DNA from: JAXMCK01 sp046349395
GTDB taxonomy: Bacteria; Pseudomonadota; Alphaproteobacteria; Geminicoccales; Geminicoccaceae
Assembly: GCA_046349395.1 (NCBI GenBank)
Contig: JAXMCK010000006.1
Coordinates: 124,001 to 188,000 of the forward strand
Direction: 5' to 3'
DNA length: 64,000 bases
Shown one piece after another: positions 55,373-64,000 of this stretch (positions are counted from its first letter, which is position 1; each line of letters starts with the position of its first letter). A program made the position numbers and the translations under genes. The notes under the pieces are model-generated. The model had not been told where the DNA came from and did no database searches. It saw only the letters and a list, made by a program, of their open reading frames with translations.

Positions 55373-56385
55373 CGCGGCGGGATGCCCAGGAACTTCCGCA
55401 TCCAGCGGACCACCTGCGCCTCGCGGTCGATGTAGATGTAGTGGGGTGCCCCCGGCAGCGTGTAGGTGTTCGCCCTGTTCCCGGCCCGGAACTTCGCCAC
55501 CGTCTGCTTGAACCAGTCGATGATCGGCGGCCAGGCTGCGTCGAACGCCCGCTGCTCGGCCCGGCTCAGGTACCAGTACCAGTCCTGGCGCGCCTCGCGC
55601 GTGTAGACGGCGAAGATTCCCAGCCGCGGGGCCGCGATCTTCGCCCAGTTCACGGGCGGGTTCCTCTTCGCGTCCACGCCCGCCAGCAGCTTCTCCGACA
55701 CCCAGTCCGGCGTCGTCGACCCCGTCAGCCTGCCGTCGGCGGCAAAGGTCACGCCGATGCACACCGACGCGTCCGGCTCGCGCAAGGCCAGGATCCGCGC
55801 CGAGGCCGCCTGATAGTCCGACAAGGATCTCAGTGTCGCCGCCGTGAACAGGGACCCTGCCCCCGGCGGCTCGGCGCGCCCGGGCACGAACCGCTCGGAG
55901 AGGTCCGCAGCATCGAGATAGACCAGCTTCTCGACCCGGCCCGGATGCTTCAGGCCGAGGGCACTGAGTTCCGATCCGGCCAGCGAATGACCGACGAACA
56001 CCGCCTTCCCGATGTCCAGCGCATCGAGCACGGCGATGTCGTCCGCCACCCGCGTCGGCACGTCGTAACCGCCCTTCGGCTGGCTCGACGGCAGGAAGCC
56101 GCGACGCGTGATCCCGTAGACGTGGAAATCGTTCGTGAACTGGTAGGCGAACTGGTCGTAGACATGCGCATTGTCGCCGAGGCCGGTGAGCAGCACCATC
56201 GCCTTGCCCTTGCCGCCCCAGTCCAGCACCTCCAGCTTCACGCCGGGTGCCACCGTCACCCTGCGCACCTTGTGCGGCGTGTGATCCTCGCACGCGGCGG
56301 GCTTCCGGTCGGCCGCCGCCACCACCTCCGGCGCCGCGAGCATCAGCAACGACAGGACACCGGGCAATAGGCCGAAGGCTCTCAT
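55369..56385 (-). CDS. Exported alpha/beta hydrolase (tandem copy 1)
   Basis: This 338-residue protein has a signal peptide (LLPGVLSLLMLAAPEVVAAA) and an alpha/beta-hydrolase fold with VLLTGLGDNAHVYDQFAYQF, the nucleophile elbow FVGHSLAGSE and a C-terminal His (LPGAPHYIYID). The start of the mature part (ADRKPAACEDHTPHKVR) is shared with copy 2. Substrate unknown. The catalytic Ser, an Asp candidate and the His are all visible, so it should be active. Confidence 0.88.
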   Translation of the reverse strand: MRAFGLLPGVLSLLMLAAPEVVAAADRKPAACEDHTPHKVRRVTVAPGVKLEVLDWGGKGKAMVLLTGLGDNAHVYDQFAYQFTNDFHVYGITRRGFLPSSQPKGGYDVPTRVADDIAVLDALDIGKAVFVGHSLAGSELSALGLKHPGRVEKLVYLDAADLSERFVPGRAEPPGAGSLFTAATLRSLSDYQAASARILALREPDASVCIGVTFAADGRLTGSTTPDWVSEKLLAGVDAKRNPPVNWAKIAAPRLGIFAVYTREARQDWYWYLSRAEQRAFDAAWPPIIDWFKQTVAKFRAGNRANTYTLPGAPHYIYIDREAQVVRWMRKFLGIPPR

Positions 56386-56417
56386 CGTCTTGGTCTCCCC
56401 GAATGACGTAGTCGGCC

Positions 56418-57413
56418 TCAAGATCTCGGCGCTATCCCCAAGAACTTCCGCATCCAGCGCACCGTCTGGGCCTCGTTGTCGATGTAGACATAGTGGGGCG
56501 CACCCGGCAGCAGGTGCGTATCGGCCGCGTTGCCCTGCTGAAACCGGCCGATCGTCCGGCGATGCCAGTCGACGATCGGCCCCCATGCCGCGTCGAACGC
56601 CGCCTTCTTTGCCGGGCTAAGATACCAGTACCACGCCTGCCGCGCCTCGCGGGTGAACAGGGCGAAGATGCCGAGCCGCGGTGCCACAACCTTGGTCCAG
56701 TCCGTCGGTGGCCGCTTGTCCACGTCCGCCGAGATCTTGGCGCCCACCCAGTCCGGCGTCGTCGAGTCGAGGATCGCCCCGTTGGCCCCGAACTTCAGGC
56801 CGAGGCAGGTGGCCGGTGTCGGCGCGCGCAGCGCCTGCAGGCGTGCCGTCGCCGCCTGGTAGAGTTGCAGGGATTTCAGATCGGCGTCGGTATAGTCGGG
56901 CGGTGGCGGCTCGCGCCGCGAGGGCATGAACCGCTCGGCCAGATCGGCGGCGTCGAGATAGACGAGCTTCTCCACCCGGTCCGCATGCGCGGCCCCGAGC
57001 TGGCTCAACTCGGCCCCGGCGGCTGAATGCCCGACGAACACCGCCTTGCCGATCCCCAGCGCATCCAGCACCGCGACATCATCGGCGGCCCGGGTCGGCA
57101 CGTCGTAGCCGTCGCGCGGCCGGCTGGAGGGGTCGTAACCGCGTCGGGTGATGCCGATCACACGAAAGTAATCGGTGAACTGAAAGGCGAACTGGTCGTA
57201 GACGTGCGCGTTGTCGCCGCCTCCCGCCAGCAGCACCATCGCCTTGCCCTTGCCGCCCCAGTCGACGACCTCCAACCGTACGCTGGGTGCTACCGTCACC
57301 ATGCGCACCTTGTGCGGCGTGTGATCCTCGCACGCCGCGGGCTTCCGGTCCGCGGCCCAGGCCCCGGTCGTCGGCACGGCCAACACCGCCGCGGCCACCG
57401 TCAGCCGCAACAA
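56418..57413 (-). CDS. Exported alpha/beta hydrolase (tandem copy 2)
   Basis: This 331-residue paralogue of the neighbouring gene keeps the signal peptide, the CEDHTPHKVR start, VLLAGGGDNAHVYDQFAFQF, the elbow FVGHSAAGAE and the C-terminal LPGAPHYVYID. The start is uncertain: consecutive TTG codons at 57413 and 57410 precede the hydrophobic segment, and an upstream frame is open but unlike a signal peptide. Copy 2 lies first in the direction of transcription; the gap to copy 1 is 32 bases. Confidence 0.86.
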   Translation of the reverse strand: MLRLTVAAAVLAVPTTGAWAADRKPAACEDHTPHKVRMVTVAPSVRLEVVDWGGKGKAMVLLAGGGDNAHVYDQFAFQFTDYFRVIGITRRGYDPSSRPRDGYDVPTRAADDVAVLDALGIGKAVFVGHSAAGAELSQLGAAHADRVEKLVYLDAADLAERFMPSRREPPPPDYTDADLKSLQLYQAATARLQALRAPTPATCLGLKFGANGAILDSTTPDWVGAKISADVDKRPPTDWTKVVAPRLGIFALFTREARQAWYWYLSPAKKAAFDAAWGPIVDWHRRTIGRFQQGNAADTHLLPGAPHYVYIDNEAQTVRWMRKFLGIAPRS

Positions 57414-57760
57414 CTGGAAGAGATCGTCGCCCCTCCGCCTGCCCTCGGAAGTCGACGCGCCTTTGCAGCTCGTGCGACGGCCGTCCCCACGGAGCCGACC
57501 GGCAGTCGAACGCGCGCGACGACGCGTCACTGACTTCGGCACCCGACAATGCTTGAGATCTTCGACCATCTCGGCGGCTACCCTCGCTGCCCGTGAACGC
57601 CGACGTCTTCGCAATTCATGGATTGCGCGAGATTTTCTTGGTCAGCGCGGCAGCTGCGCGCAATCGCGGCCGACCGGATTTCCATTCGAACTTCCGGCTT
57701 TTTCTGGAAATCGCGTGACTCCCCGTCCATAAGGCGGCGACGCTACGGGGATCGGCGCGC
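57414..57760. promoter_or_regulatory. Divergent intergenic region with inverted repeat
   Basis: This 347-base region separates the tandem hydrolases from the divergent HTH-like gene and should hold both promoters. No gene is seen. An inverted repeat GATTTCC (57677-57683) / GGAAATC (57706-57712) with 22 bases between could be an operator. The surrounding ~60 bases are richer in A/T than average. Confidence 0.35.
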
Positions 57761-58753
57761 ATGGCCCGCGATTTCGCCATGAAGCTGCGCCTGGCGGCCG
57801 TGGTGCTGGGATGTACGACACGCAAGGAGCTGGCAGCGGCCTTCCGCGGCGTGAATCCCGACACGACGTTCGACGTCGAGCGCGCGGACAAGTGGCTGAG
57901 CGGCAAGGCTTTGCCGCGCGCCGCCGACGTCTATCGCGACTGGGGCAGGCTCCTGGCCCTCGACCGTCCGCTCGACTGGCTGATGGGCTGCTCGGCCGAG
58001 GAGCTTCTGGCCCAGCTCGCCAGGCGCAGCGGCTCGGCCCCCGATCTCCTGCTCCGGCAGGCCGCCGGCTTCCCCAACGGACAGCGCCGCCCGCAGCCGA
58101 CCTCACGCCCCGCCGGCGGCGGCTCCAGCTACGTCGAGGGTGCCTACGCCTGTTACTCCTACTCCTTCTCGCCCTACTTCCCTGGCTGGTTCATCCGCAG
58201 CTCGATGCTGATCGGCCCGGGTCACGGTGCGGGCTCGGTCGCCTACAGCCACAACATGCCGCCCGAGCCGACCCGATTCGTCGGCGACGTCACCTTCAAC
58301 GGCCGCGGCATGCAGATCGCCCTGCACCAGACCGTCGCCGGCGACATGCGCATCCACATGGCGCTGTTCGGCCCCGCCCCGCCCGCCACCGTGCTGGCCG
58401 GCATGCTGTGCGGTGCCGCCGTCGTGACGCCCGAGCCCGAGCCGTCGGCGGCACGCATCATCCTGATCCGACTGCCCGCACCCAGCCCGGCCTTCGACGC
58501 CCTCTACACCGCCTTCAAGCCCGAGGAGTCGATCGCCCGGGATCTGGCGCTGGCCGGCATGGAGTTCTCCGACCCCGCCGAGCTCGACCGCCGCATCAAG
58601 GACTACCTCCCCGCCCGGCCGCGCAACGGCATCGAGCAGATCGGGACGGCCGAGTACCGGGAGCTGGTCGAATACTTCAACCGCGAGCACTACGCCCGCG
58701 TCGCCGCCCTCCGGACCGGGCCCCTGGACCCGCCCGACCGAACTGCGCGCTGA
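57761..58753 (+). CDS. Unrecognised two-domain protein with HTH-like N-terminus
   Basis: I do not recognise this 330-residue protein with confidence. The first ~85 residues are helical and look like a diverged helix-turn-helix (LRLAAVVLGCTTRKELAAAF, then ERADKWLSGKALPRAADVY). The remaining ~230 residues form a separate domain rich in beta strands (ACYSYSFSPYFPGWF, FVGDVTFNGRGMQIALHQ, AARIILIRLPAP), which could bind a small ligand. A one-component regulator is a reasonable guess. It is divergent from the tandem hydrolases. Confidence 0.75.
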   Translation: MARDFAMKLRLAAVVLGCTTRKELAAAFRGVNPDTTFDVERADKWLSGKALPRAADVYRDWGRLLALDRPLDWLMGCSAEELLAQLARRSGSAPDLLLRQAAGFPNGQRRPQPTSRPAGGGSSYVEGAYACYSYSFSPYFPGWFIRSSMLIGPGHGAGSVAYSHNMPPEPTRFVGDVTFNGRGMQIALHQTVAGDMRIHMALFGPAPPATVLAGMLCGAAVVTPEPEPSAARIILIRLPAPSPAFDALYTAFKPEESIARDLALAGMEFSDPAELDRRIKDYLPARPRNGIEQIGTAEYRELVEYFNREHYARVAALRTGPLDPPDRTAR

Positions 58754-58924
58754 GATCGGACGGGTGCAGAGTCGTGGTGCAGACTCGTCATGTCGGCGGT
58801 CAGGAGCGGCTCGGTGCTTTCCTTCGCCGCGATGGCACCCATGCCGTCGCAAGTCGCAGCGACGGCTTGACCAGGGCCGGCGGCTGACCGGATGGTGCGC
58901 CCCGAATCAGGGATGGGACGGATC

Positions 58925-59671
58925 ATGCGGCTGGCCGGCAAGACGGCGATCGTGACGGGCGGCGGCTCCGGCTTCGGCGCCGGAATCGCGGAGCTTTTCG
59001 CAACCGAAGGGGCCAATGTCGTCGTCGCCGACATCGACGAGGCCGCCGCCCGCAAGGTCGCGGACGGCCTGGGCAAGGCCGGCCTCGCGGTGGGCATGGA
59101 CGTCACCAAGGACGCCGACACGGGCAGGCTGGTCGCTGCCGCCCTCGACCGGTTCGGCCGGATCGACACCTACGTCGCCAATGCCGGCGTCTCGCACTGG
59201 AACCAGCCGCTGACCGAGGTCACCGAGGCCGACTTCGACCGCGTCTACGCGGTCAACGTGAAGTCGCTCTTCTGGACCGCGAAGCATCTCGTCCCGGTGA
59301 TGGAGAAGCAGGGCGGCGGCTCGATCGTGGTCACCGCCTCCACCGCCGGCCTGCGCCCGCGCCCCGGCCTCAGCTGGTACAATGGCAGCAAAGGGGCGGC
59401 GATCATCCTGACGAAGTCGATGGCGGTCGAGCTGGCCCCCAAGAAGATCCGGGTCAACGCCCTCTGCCCGGTGGCCGGCGAGACCCCGCTCCTCGCCCAC
59501 TTCATGGGCGGCGACACTCCTGAGAATCGCGCCCGCTTCGTCGGCACCGTGCCGCTGGGCCGCCTCAGCACGCCGAAGGACGTCGCCCGTGCCGCCCTGT
59601 GGCTCGCCTCCGACGACGCCGAGTTCATCACCGGCGTCGCCCTCGAGGTCGACGGCGGCCGCTGCATCTGA
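58925..59671 (+). CDS. SDR-family oxidoreductase
   Basis: This 248-residue short-chain dehydrogenase has TGGGSGFGAGIA (coenzyme), NAG (VANAGVS), the catalytic Ser (TASTAGL) and Tyr-x3-Lys (WYNGSKGA). Classic SDR length. Substrate unknown. The ATG at 58925 has GGGACGG a few bases upstream; ATGs at 58913 and 58892 are possible but leave a non-conserved tail. Confidence 0.9.
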   Translation: MRLAGKTAIVTGGGSGFGAGIAELFATEGANVVVADIDEAAARKVADGLGKAGLAVGMDVTKDADTGRLVAAALDRFGRIDTYVANAGVSHWNQPLTEVTEADFDRVYAVNVKSLFWTAKHLVPVMEKQGGGSIVVTASTAGLRPRPGLSWYNGSKGAAIILTKSMAVELAPKKIRVNALCPVAGETPLLAHFMGGDTPENRARFVGTVPLGRLSTPKDVARAALWLASDDAEFITGVALEVDGGRCI

Positions 59672-59721
59672 GGCAGGGAAATTCCGGTCCGCCCCCCCGG
59701 GCCGGGCGATGTCGACCGCCG

Positions 59722-61118
59722 TCAGTCGGCAGCGGCGGTCTCTGCCGACCGCTCCTCACGATCGTGACGCTGCCCCAGCCAGCGGACGAAGACGTCGGAC
59801 GCCCCGTTGGTGTCGTTCGGGACGAGGTTGGTGGCGTTGGACCAGAACGCGACCACACGCCCGTCGTTCGAGATGCCCGCCTCGCGACCAGGACCGGCGT
59901 GCGCCGCCTCGCCGCCATCGTTCCGGCCGACCAGGCGCACGTGGCCGGTGGCGAGGTCGAGTCGATCGAGCTGTGGTGCCGTGGCGCCGCCCAGGTCCGG
60001 GCCGAGATTGGTCGCCTGCGATACGAACAGCAGGTAGCGGCCATCGGGGATGAGTCCCACCGCCTGACTGCAGCCGTTCGTCGGTCCGCCTCCCACTGCG
60101 CGCGTGATGAGCCTCGTCACACGCTTCTTGCGATCGCGTAGGAAGAGGTCGTCGCAGGCGTTCTTGTCCTCGGCCACGAGATCCGTAGCCGCCGAGCCGA
60201 AAACCACGAAGCGCCCGTTGTCGGTGATGAAGGGATAGAAGCTCAGGCCGTTGCTGACGGTGACGTCGAGGCGGCACTGATCAGCTCGATCGTCCCGCGC
60301 TTGCGGTCGCGCACGAAGACGTCCGATCTGCCATTGTCATCGCCGGGCACGATGTTGCTGGCGGAACTGTCGAACACGAGGTAGCCGCCGCCCGGTGTCA
60401 GGGCTCCATCGGAAAAGTTCGGACCGCGCAGAGGCGGACCCACTGCGGGACTGCCGTCGAAGCCGACCGTCTCCAGCGTGGTGACGCCACGCACGAGATC
60501 GCGGACGAACAGGTTGCCGCGATTGTCGCCCGTGCCCGGAACGAGCGTGCAGCTGTTGGTCTGGAAGGCCACGAAGCGGCCCTCGGGGCTGAAGGCGATC
60601 GGCAGGGGTGTGCGGTCCGCCTCCCGGCCGTCGGTGCCCAGCGACGCGATCTCCGCCCGCCCGGTCGCCAGCCCGATCACGAACAGTTGCGGCAGCGTCG
60701 GCGTCGCGCGCGGCACCAGGAGGGTGGCGTTCGAGACGAAGCCCGCCAGCCTGCCGTTGCGCGCCAGGATGGGACCGGTGCTGGGCGAGTTCAGCGCGGC
60801 ACCCGCCTCGTTGCGACTGACGAGGCGGGTCCGCCGCGTCGCGAGATCGCGCAGAAAGATGTTGTTGTACTGGATGCCGCCGCCCGGCACCGGGAAGGCA
60901 CTGGCGGGATCGACCGGGGCGAGGTTCGTCGCCCCGGACGGGAACAGGACGAGGCGGCCGCTCCCGGACAGGCGCGAGGTCGCACTGTAGGCATCGCTCT
61001 GCTGCCCGGCACTGCCCACGCTGGCGAGTTGCGTGCGCTCCCCCGCTGCGGCCGTACCGCCGATCGCCGCCAGCAGGATCGCACTGCCGGCAGTTTACGA
61101 CCTAGGCGAGAAGTCCAT
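59722..61118 (-). pseudogene. Exported beta-propeller protein, disrupted by a stop codon and a frameshift
   Basis: A good start (GGGAGGACATTCGA then ATG at 61118) leads into an in-frame TAA at codon 8 (61097-61095), after which the frame continues as a signal-like AILLAAIGGTAAA and PD40-type repeats (NATLLVPRATP, ASNIVPGDDNGRSDVFVRD). Near 60265-60285 the frame is lost and the protein continues in another frame (DVTVSNGLSFYP, NATNLVPNDTNGASDVFVR) to 59722. Repaired, it would be ~460 residues. Two independent lesions make a pseudogene likelier than a sequencing error. Confidence 0.7.
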
Positions 61119-61375
61119 TCGAATGTCCTCCCGATAACAATACTAATGCTCCGGGATGAGTAACTGATTTATACTTCATACATGCGGCAATCACCGCGAT
61201 CATTACTCAACAGTGGCGCGACTGATCGGTAAAGCCCAAAAAATCTTTGGACCTTCGATGCGCGTCCCGGGCACGGCATGCATCTCCGCCGCGGGCTTGA
61301 CCGGGTACGGCCCGGGCTGGTGGACTGCCCTGGCCCGAACGACCGGGCGTCGAACGAACCCGGGGGGCCATCAAG
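61119..61375. other. AT-richer divergent intergenic region
   Basis: No gene is visible. The half near the pseudogene is markedly A/T-rich for this genome (AACTGATTTATACTTCATAC). A 7-base inverted repeat TGAGTAA / TTACTCA lies at ~61157-61163 and 61203-61209. It should hold the promoter of the SDR-ABC operon and of the decayed propeller gene. Confidence 0.35.
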
Positions 61376-62146
61376 ATGCTGCTGCGAGGACGCCGCGCCC
61401 TGGTCACCGGAGCCGGCAGCGGCATCGGCCGGGCGATCGCCAAGGCCCTGGCCCGCGAGGGGGCCCGCGTGTTCGTCACCGACCGCGACCCTGCCCTCGC
61501 CGAGGCGGTCGCCGCCGATCTCGGCGACCTGCACGTGGCGGCCGCCCTCGACGTCACCGACGCCAAGGCCACTTCCGAGGTATTCGAGACCGCCACCCGC
61601 CGCTTCGGCGGGCTCGACATCGTCTGTGCGAATGCCGGCGTGTCGACCATGGCCGCCGTGGTCGACCTCGACGAGGCGGGCTGGGACTTCAACATGGACG
61701 TCAACGCGAAGGGGGTCTTCCTCACCAACCGCGAGGCCGTCCGCCGCTGGTACGCCAAGGAGGCCGGCGGTGTGATCGTCAACACGGCCTCGATGGCCGG
61801 CAAGATCGGCGCCCCGCTCCTCGCCCACTACTCCGCCTCCAAGTTCGCCGTCGTCGGCTTCACGCAAGCCCTGGCCCGCGAGGTCGCCCCGCACGGCATC
61901 CGCGTGAACTGCGTCTGCCCCGGTTTCGTGCGCACCTCGATGCAGGAGCGCGAGCTGGACTGGGAGGCGAAGCTCCGCGGCATGACCCGCGACGCGGTGA
62001 AGGAGGAATATGTCCAGCTGACACCGCTGGGCCGCCTGGAGGAGCCCGAGGACGTCGCCGACACCGTCGTCTTCCTCGCCTCCGACCTCGCCCGCTTCGT
62101 GACCGGCGAGGCGCTCAACGTCTCGGGCGGGGCGAGGATGGACTGA
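61376..62146 (+). CDS. SDR-family oxidoreductase, sugar-ABC associated
   Basis: This 256-residue short-chain dehydrogenase has VTGAGSGIGRAIA, CANAGVS, NTASMAG and YSASKFAV (catalytic Tyr and Lys), with NCVCPGFVRTSM. Its stop overlaps the permease start (TGATG), so it is part of an ABC transporter operon. Such dehydrogenases often oxidise the imported sugar, polyol or acid. Confidence 0.92.
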   Translation: MLLRGRRALVTGAGSGIGRAIAKALAREGARVFVTDRDPALAEAVAADLGDLHVAAALDVTDAKATSEVFETATRRFGGLDIVCANAGVSTMAAVVDLDEAGWDFNMDVNAKGVFLTNREAVRRWYAKEAGGVIVNTASMAGKIGAPLLAHYSASKFAVVGFTQALAREVAPHGIRVNCVCPGFVRTSMQERELDWEAKLRGMTRDAVKEEYVQLTPLGRLEEPEDVADTVVFLASDLARFVTGEALNVSGGARMD

Positions 62147-62958
62147 TGCGCCGCGTCTGGGGGGTGGTGCCGCACATCGTGCTGGTCCTGTTCTCGGCCG
62201 GCATCGCCCTGCCGCTCCTCTGGGTGCTCCGCGTCTCGCTGACCGACAAGCTCACCGCCTACCAGATCCCGCCGCAATGGGCGGCGCAGCCCCATCTCGA
62301 CAACTACATAGAGATCTTCACCGCCTACCCCTTCGCCGGCTGGTTCCTGAACAGCCTGATCGTGGCGCTCGTCTCCACCCTCATCTGCCTGCCGCTTGCC
62401 ACCACGCTGGCCTACGCCTTCGCCCGCCACGACACCGGCGGTCCGCCGCTCCGCCTCACCGTGCTGGCGAGCCAGATGCTCCCACCCATCGTGCTGGTCC
62501 TCCCCCTCTTCGCGATCTTCCTGGGTGCCGGCCTCCTCAACACCCGCTTCGCCATCATCATGGCGCACGTTGCCCTGAACCTCCCCTTCCTCGCCTGGAT
62601 GCTCGTCGCCTTCTTCGAGGGCGAGGTGAAGCAGCTGGAGGAGGCGGCCCGCATCGAGGGCGCCACGCGTCTGCGCGCCTTCCGCGAGGTGGCCGTCCCC
62701 GTCGCCGCCCCGGGCATCCTGGCGGCGGGCCTCTTGGGCTTCATCCTCTCCTGGAACGAGTTCCTCTTCGCGCTGATCCTCTCCGGCAAGGCGACGGCCA
62801 CGCTTCCGGTCGGCCTCTCGACGCTCGAGACCCATCGCGGCGTCGAGATCGCCCTCTTGGCGGCCGCTTCCCTTACGGCCATCCTGCCGGTGTTCGTGCT
62901 GCTGCCTTTCCTGCGCAAGTACCTGATCAAGGGCCTCTCCCTCGGCGCCCTGAAGTAA
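62146..62958 (+). CDS. Carbohydrate-type ABC transporter permease (MalG-like)
   Basis: This 270-residue inner-membrane protein has about six transmembrane helices and the coupling motif EEAARIEGATRLRAFREVAV typical of CUT1-family permeases, second subunit. It begins at the SDR stop. The partner permease and the ATPase are not in the window and probably lie downstream. Confidence 0.92.
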   Translation: MRRVWGVVPHIVLVLFSAGIALPLLWVLRVSLTDKLTAYQIPPQWAAQPHLDNYIEIFTAYPFAGWFLNSLIVALVSTLICLPLATTLAYAFARHDTGGPPLRLTVLASQMLPPIVLVLPLFAIFLGAGLLNTRFAIIMAHVALNLPFLAWMLVAFFEGEVKQLEEAARIEGATRLRAFREVAVPVAAPGILAAGLLGFILSWNEFLFALILSGKATATLPVGLSTLETHRGVEIALLAAASLTAILPVFVLLPFLRKYLIKGLSLGALK

Positions 62959-62978
62959 TCACAAGAGGAGGAAACCTC

Positions 62979-64000
62979 GTGAGGAAGCTCAGCCTGATCG
63001 CCGCCCTGCTGGCGATGCCGCTGGCCAGCGCATCCGCCACCACCATCAACATCCTGATGGAGGGCGTGCCCGACACCCGCTACGTCCAGGAGATGCTGGC
63101 GGAATTCACCCAGAAGACCGGGATCGACGTCCAGGTCGAGGTCGTGAACTACGCCGAGATGCACACGAAGCTGGTGCCGCAGCTCGTGGCCCCCACCGGC
63201 AGCTACGACGTCATCGTCGTCGACTTCTACTGGGTCGGCGAGTTCACCAAGGCCGGCTGGCTGCAGCCCTTGGACGACCGCATCAAGGCCGACGGCATCG
63301 ACACCTCGGTCTATGTCCCGGCCCTCATGGACCTCGTCGGCCGCGTCAACGGCACGACCTACATGCTGCCCTTCTACAATTACGCGATGGGCCTCACCTA
63401 CCGGAAGGACATGCTGGAGGACCCGAAGGAGAAGGAAGCCTTCAAGGCCAAGTACGGCATCGACCTCAAGGTCCCCACATCCTGGGACGAGTACGAGAAG
63501 CAGGTCGAGTTCTTCACCCGCGACACCGACGGCGACGGCAAGGCCGACTTCTACGGCGTGGTCAACCAGGGCCTCCGCCCCGATCCCATCGCCATGGAGT
63601 GGTCGAACTACCTCTTCGCCAATGGCGGCCGCTACTACGGCGACAGCTGGGTGCCGGAGCTGACCAGCGACGCCGCCGTTAAGGCCGTCGAGGACTACCG
63701 CAACGGCGTCCAGAAGTTCGGGCCCGTGGGCTCCGCCTCCTTCAGCTTCGACGAGGCGTTCAACGTCGCCGCCCAGGGCAAGGCCTACAGCTACATCACC
63801 TACAACATGTTCCGCCCGGTCTACGACGACCCGAAGAGCAGCTCCGTCGTCGGCAAGATGGAGATCACGCCTGTCCCCGGCGGCGGCCTGAACGGTGCCT
63901 GGGGCTGGGCCATCCCCAAGTCCTCGCCCGATCCCGAGGCCGCCTGGACCTTCATCAAGTTCATCGAGAGCCCGGAGATCACGAAGAAGCGTGCGATGCT
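62979..64000 (+). CDS. Extracellular solute-binding protein, carbohydrate type (3' end outside window)
   Basis: The visible ~340 residues begin with a signal peptide (SLIAALLAMPLASASA) and follow the family 1 sugar-binding fold: INILMEGVPDTRYVQEML, YDVIVVDFYWVGEFTKAGWL and YMLPFYNYAMGLTYRKDML. The GTG at 62979 is preceded by AGAGGAGG, an excellent ribosome binding site. It follows the permease by 20 bases. The ligand is unknown. Confidence 0.92.
   Translation, partial: MRKLSLIAALLAMPLASASATTINILMEGVPDTRYVQEMLAEFTQKTGIDVQVEVVNYAEMHTKLVPQLVAPTGSYDVIVVDFYWVGEFTKAGWLQPLDDRIKADGIDTSVYVPALMDLVGRVNGTTYMLPFYNYAMGLTYRKDMLEDPKEKEAFKAKYGIDLKVPTSWDEYEKQVEFFTRDTDGDGKADFYGVVNQGLRPDPIAMEWSNYLFANGGRYYGDSWVPELTSDAAVKAVEDYRNGVQKFGPVGSASFSFDEAFNVAAQGKAYSYITYNMFRPVYDDPKSSSVVGKMEITPVPGGGLNGAWGWAIPKSSPDPEAAWTFIKFIESPEITKKRAM

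Overview
This is a GC-rich stretch of an alphaproteobacterial chromosome, probably from Rhodospirillales or a neighbouring order. The evidence is gene content: an Irr-type Fur regulator, a MucR/Ros regulator, a YlxR-L7Ae protein beside infB/nusA, an Lnt-XRE-MetK arrangement, ETF genes followed by a hydroxyacyl-CoA dehydrogenase, and PuuD. I cannot name the genus. Most start codons are ATG or GTG, with several TTG and one apparent CTG. I see no rRNA, tRNA, CRISPR array, insertion sequence or prophage.

Bases 1-20900 are almost entirely minus-strand core genes. They run from miaB, phoH, ybeY, corC/hlyC, lnt, an XRE regulator, metK and trmB through rimP, nusA, ylxR-like, infB, rbfA, truB, rpsO and pnp to an FMN oxidoreductase and irr. 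Many are joined by 4-base ATGA or GTGA overlaps. The rpsO-pnp gap holds a perfect 9-bp hairpin. A mucR gene, a tusA-like gene, rimI, tsaB, a NifU-domain protein and a DUF2333 protein follow up to 23152.

Bases 23200-40200 hold a complete polyamine-type ABC transporter, a barnase-barstar pair, secA, a HIG1 protein, a PduO-type cobalamin adenosyltransferase, etfB-etfA and a 3-hydroxybutyryl-CoA dehydrogenase. Then comes nucleobase catabolism: urate hydroxylase puuD, guanine deaminase, a dihydropyrimidinase and a BMP-family binding protein.

Bases 40300-51300 are the most unusual part. A cobalamin riboswitch stands in front of a periplasmic copper-handling operon (YVTN propeller, DUF2946, YcnI-like, CopC-CopD fusion, PCuAC). 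Convergent to it is a corrinoid one-carbon cluster: corrinoid protein, DUF1638, 'virulence factor' domain protein, MetV-like, MetF, methyl-THF:corrinoid methyltransferase, a DUF1902 protein and a RACo-type reductive activator. No substrate-specific corrinoid methyltransferase is present in the window. The PduO adenosyltransferase, the riboswitch and this cluster together suggest a B12-centred physiology.

Bases 51400-64000 are accessory: an amidase, a small lipoprotein, two c-type cytochromes, a HAD phosphatase with a non-standard start, tandem duplicated secreted alpha/beta hydrolases, an unrecognised HTH-like two-domain protein, two SDR dehydrogenases, a beta-propeller pseudogene with two lesions, and the start of a carbohydrate-type ABC transporter that runs off the window.
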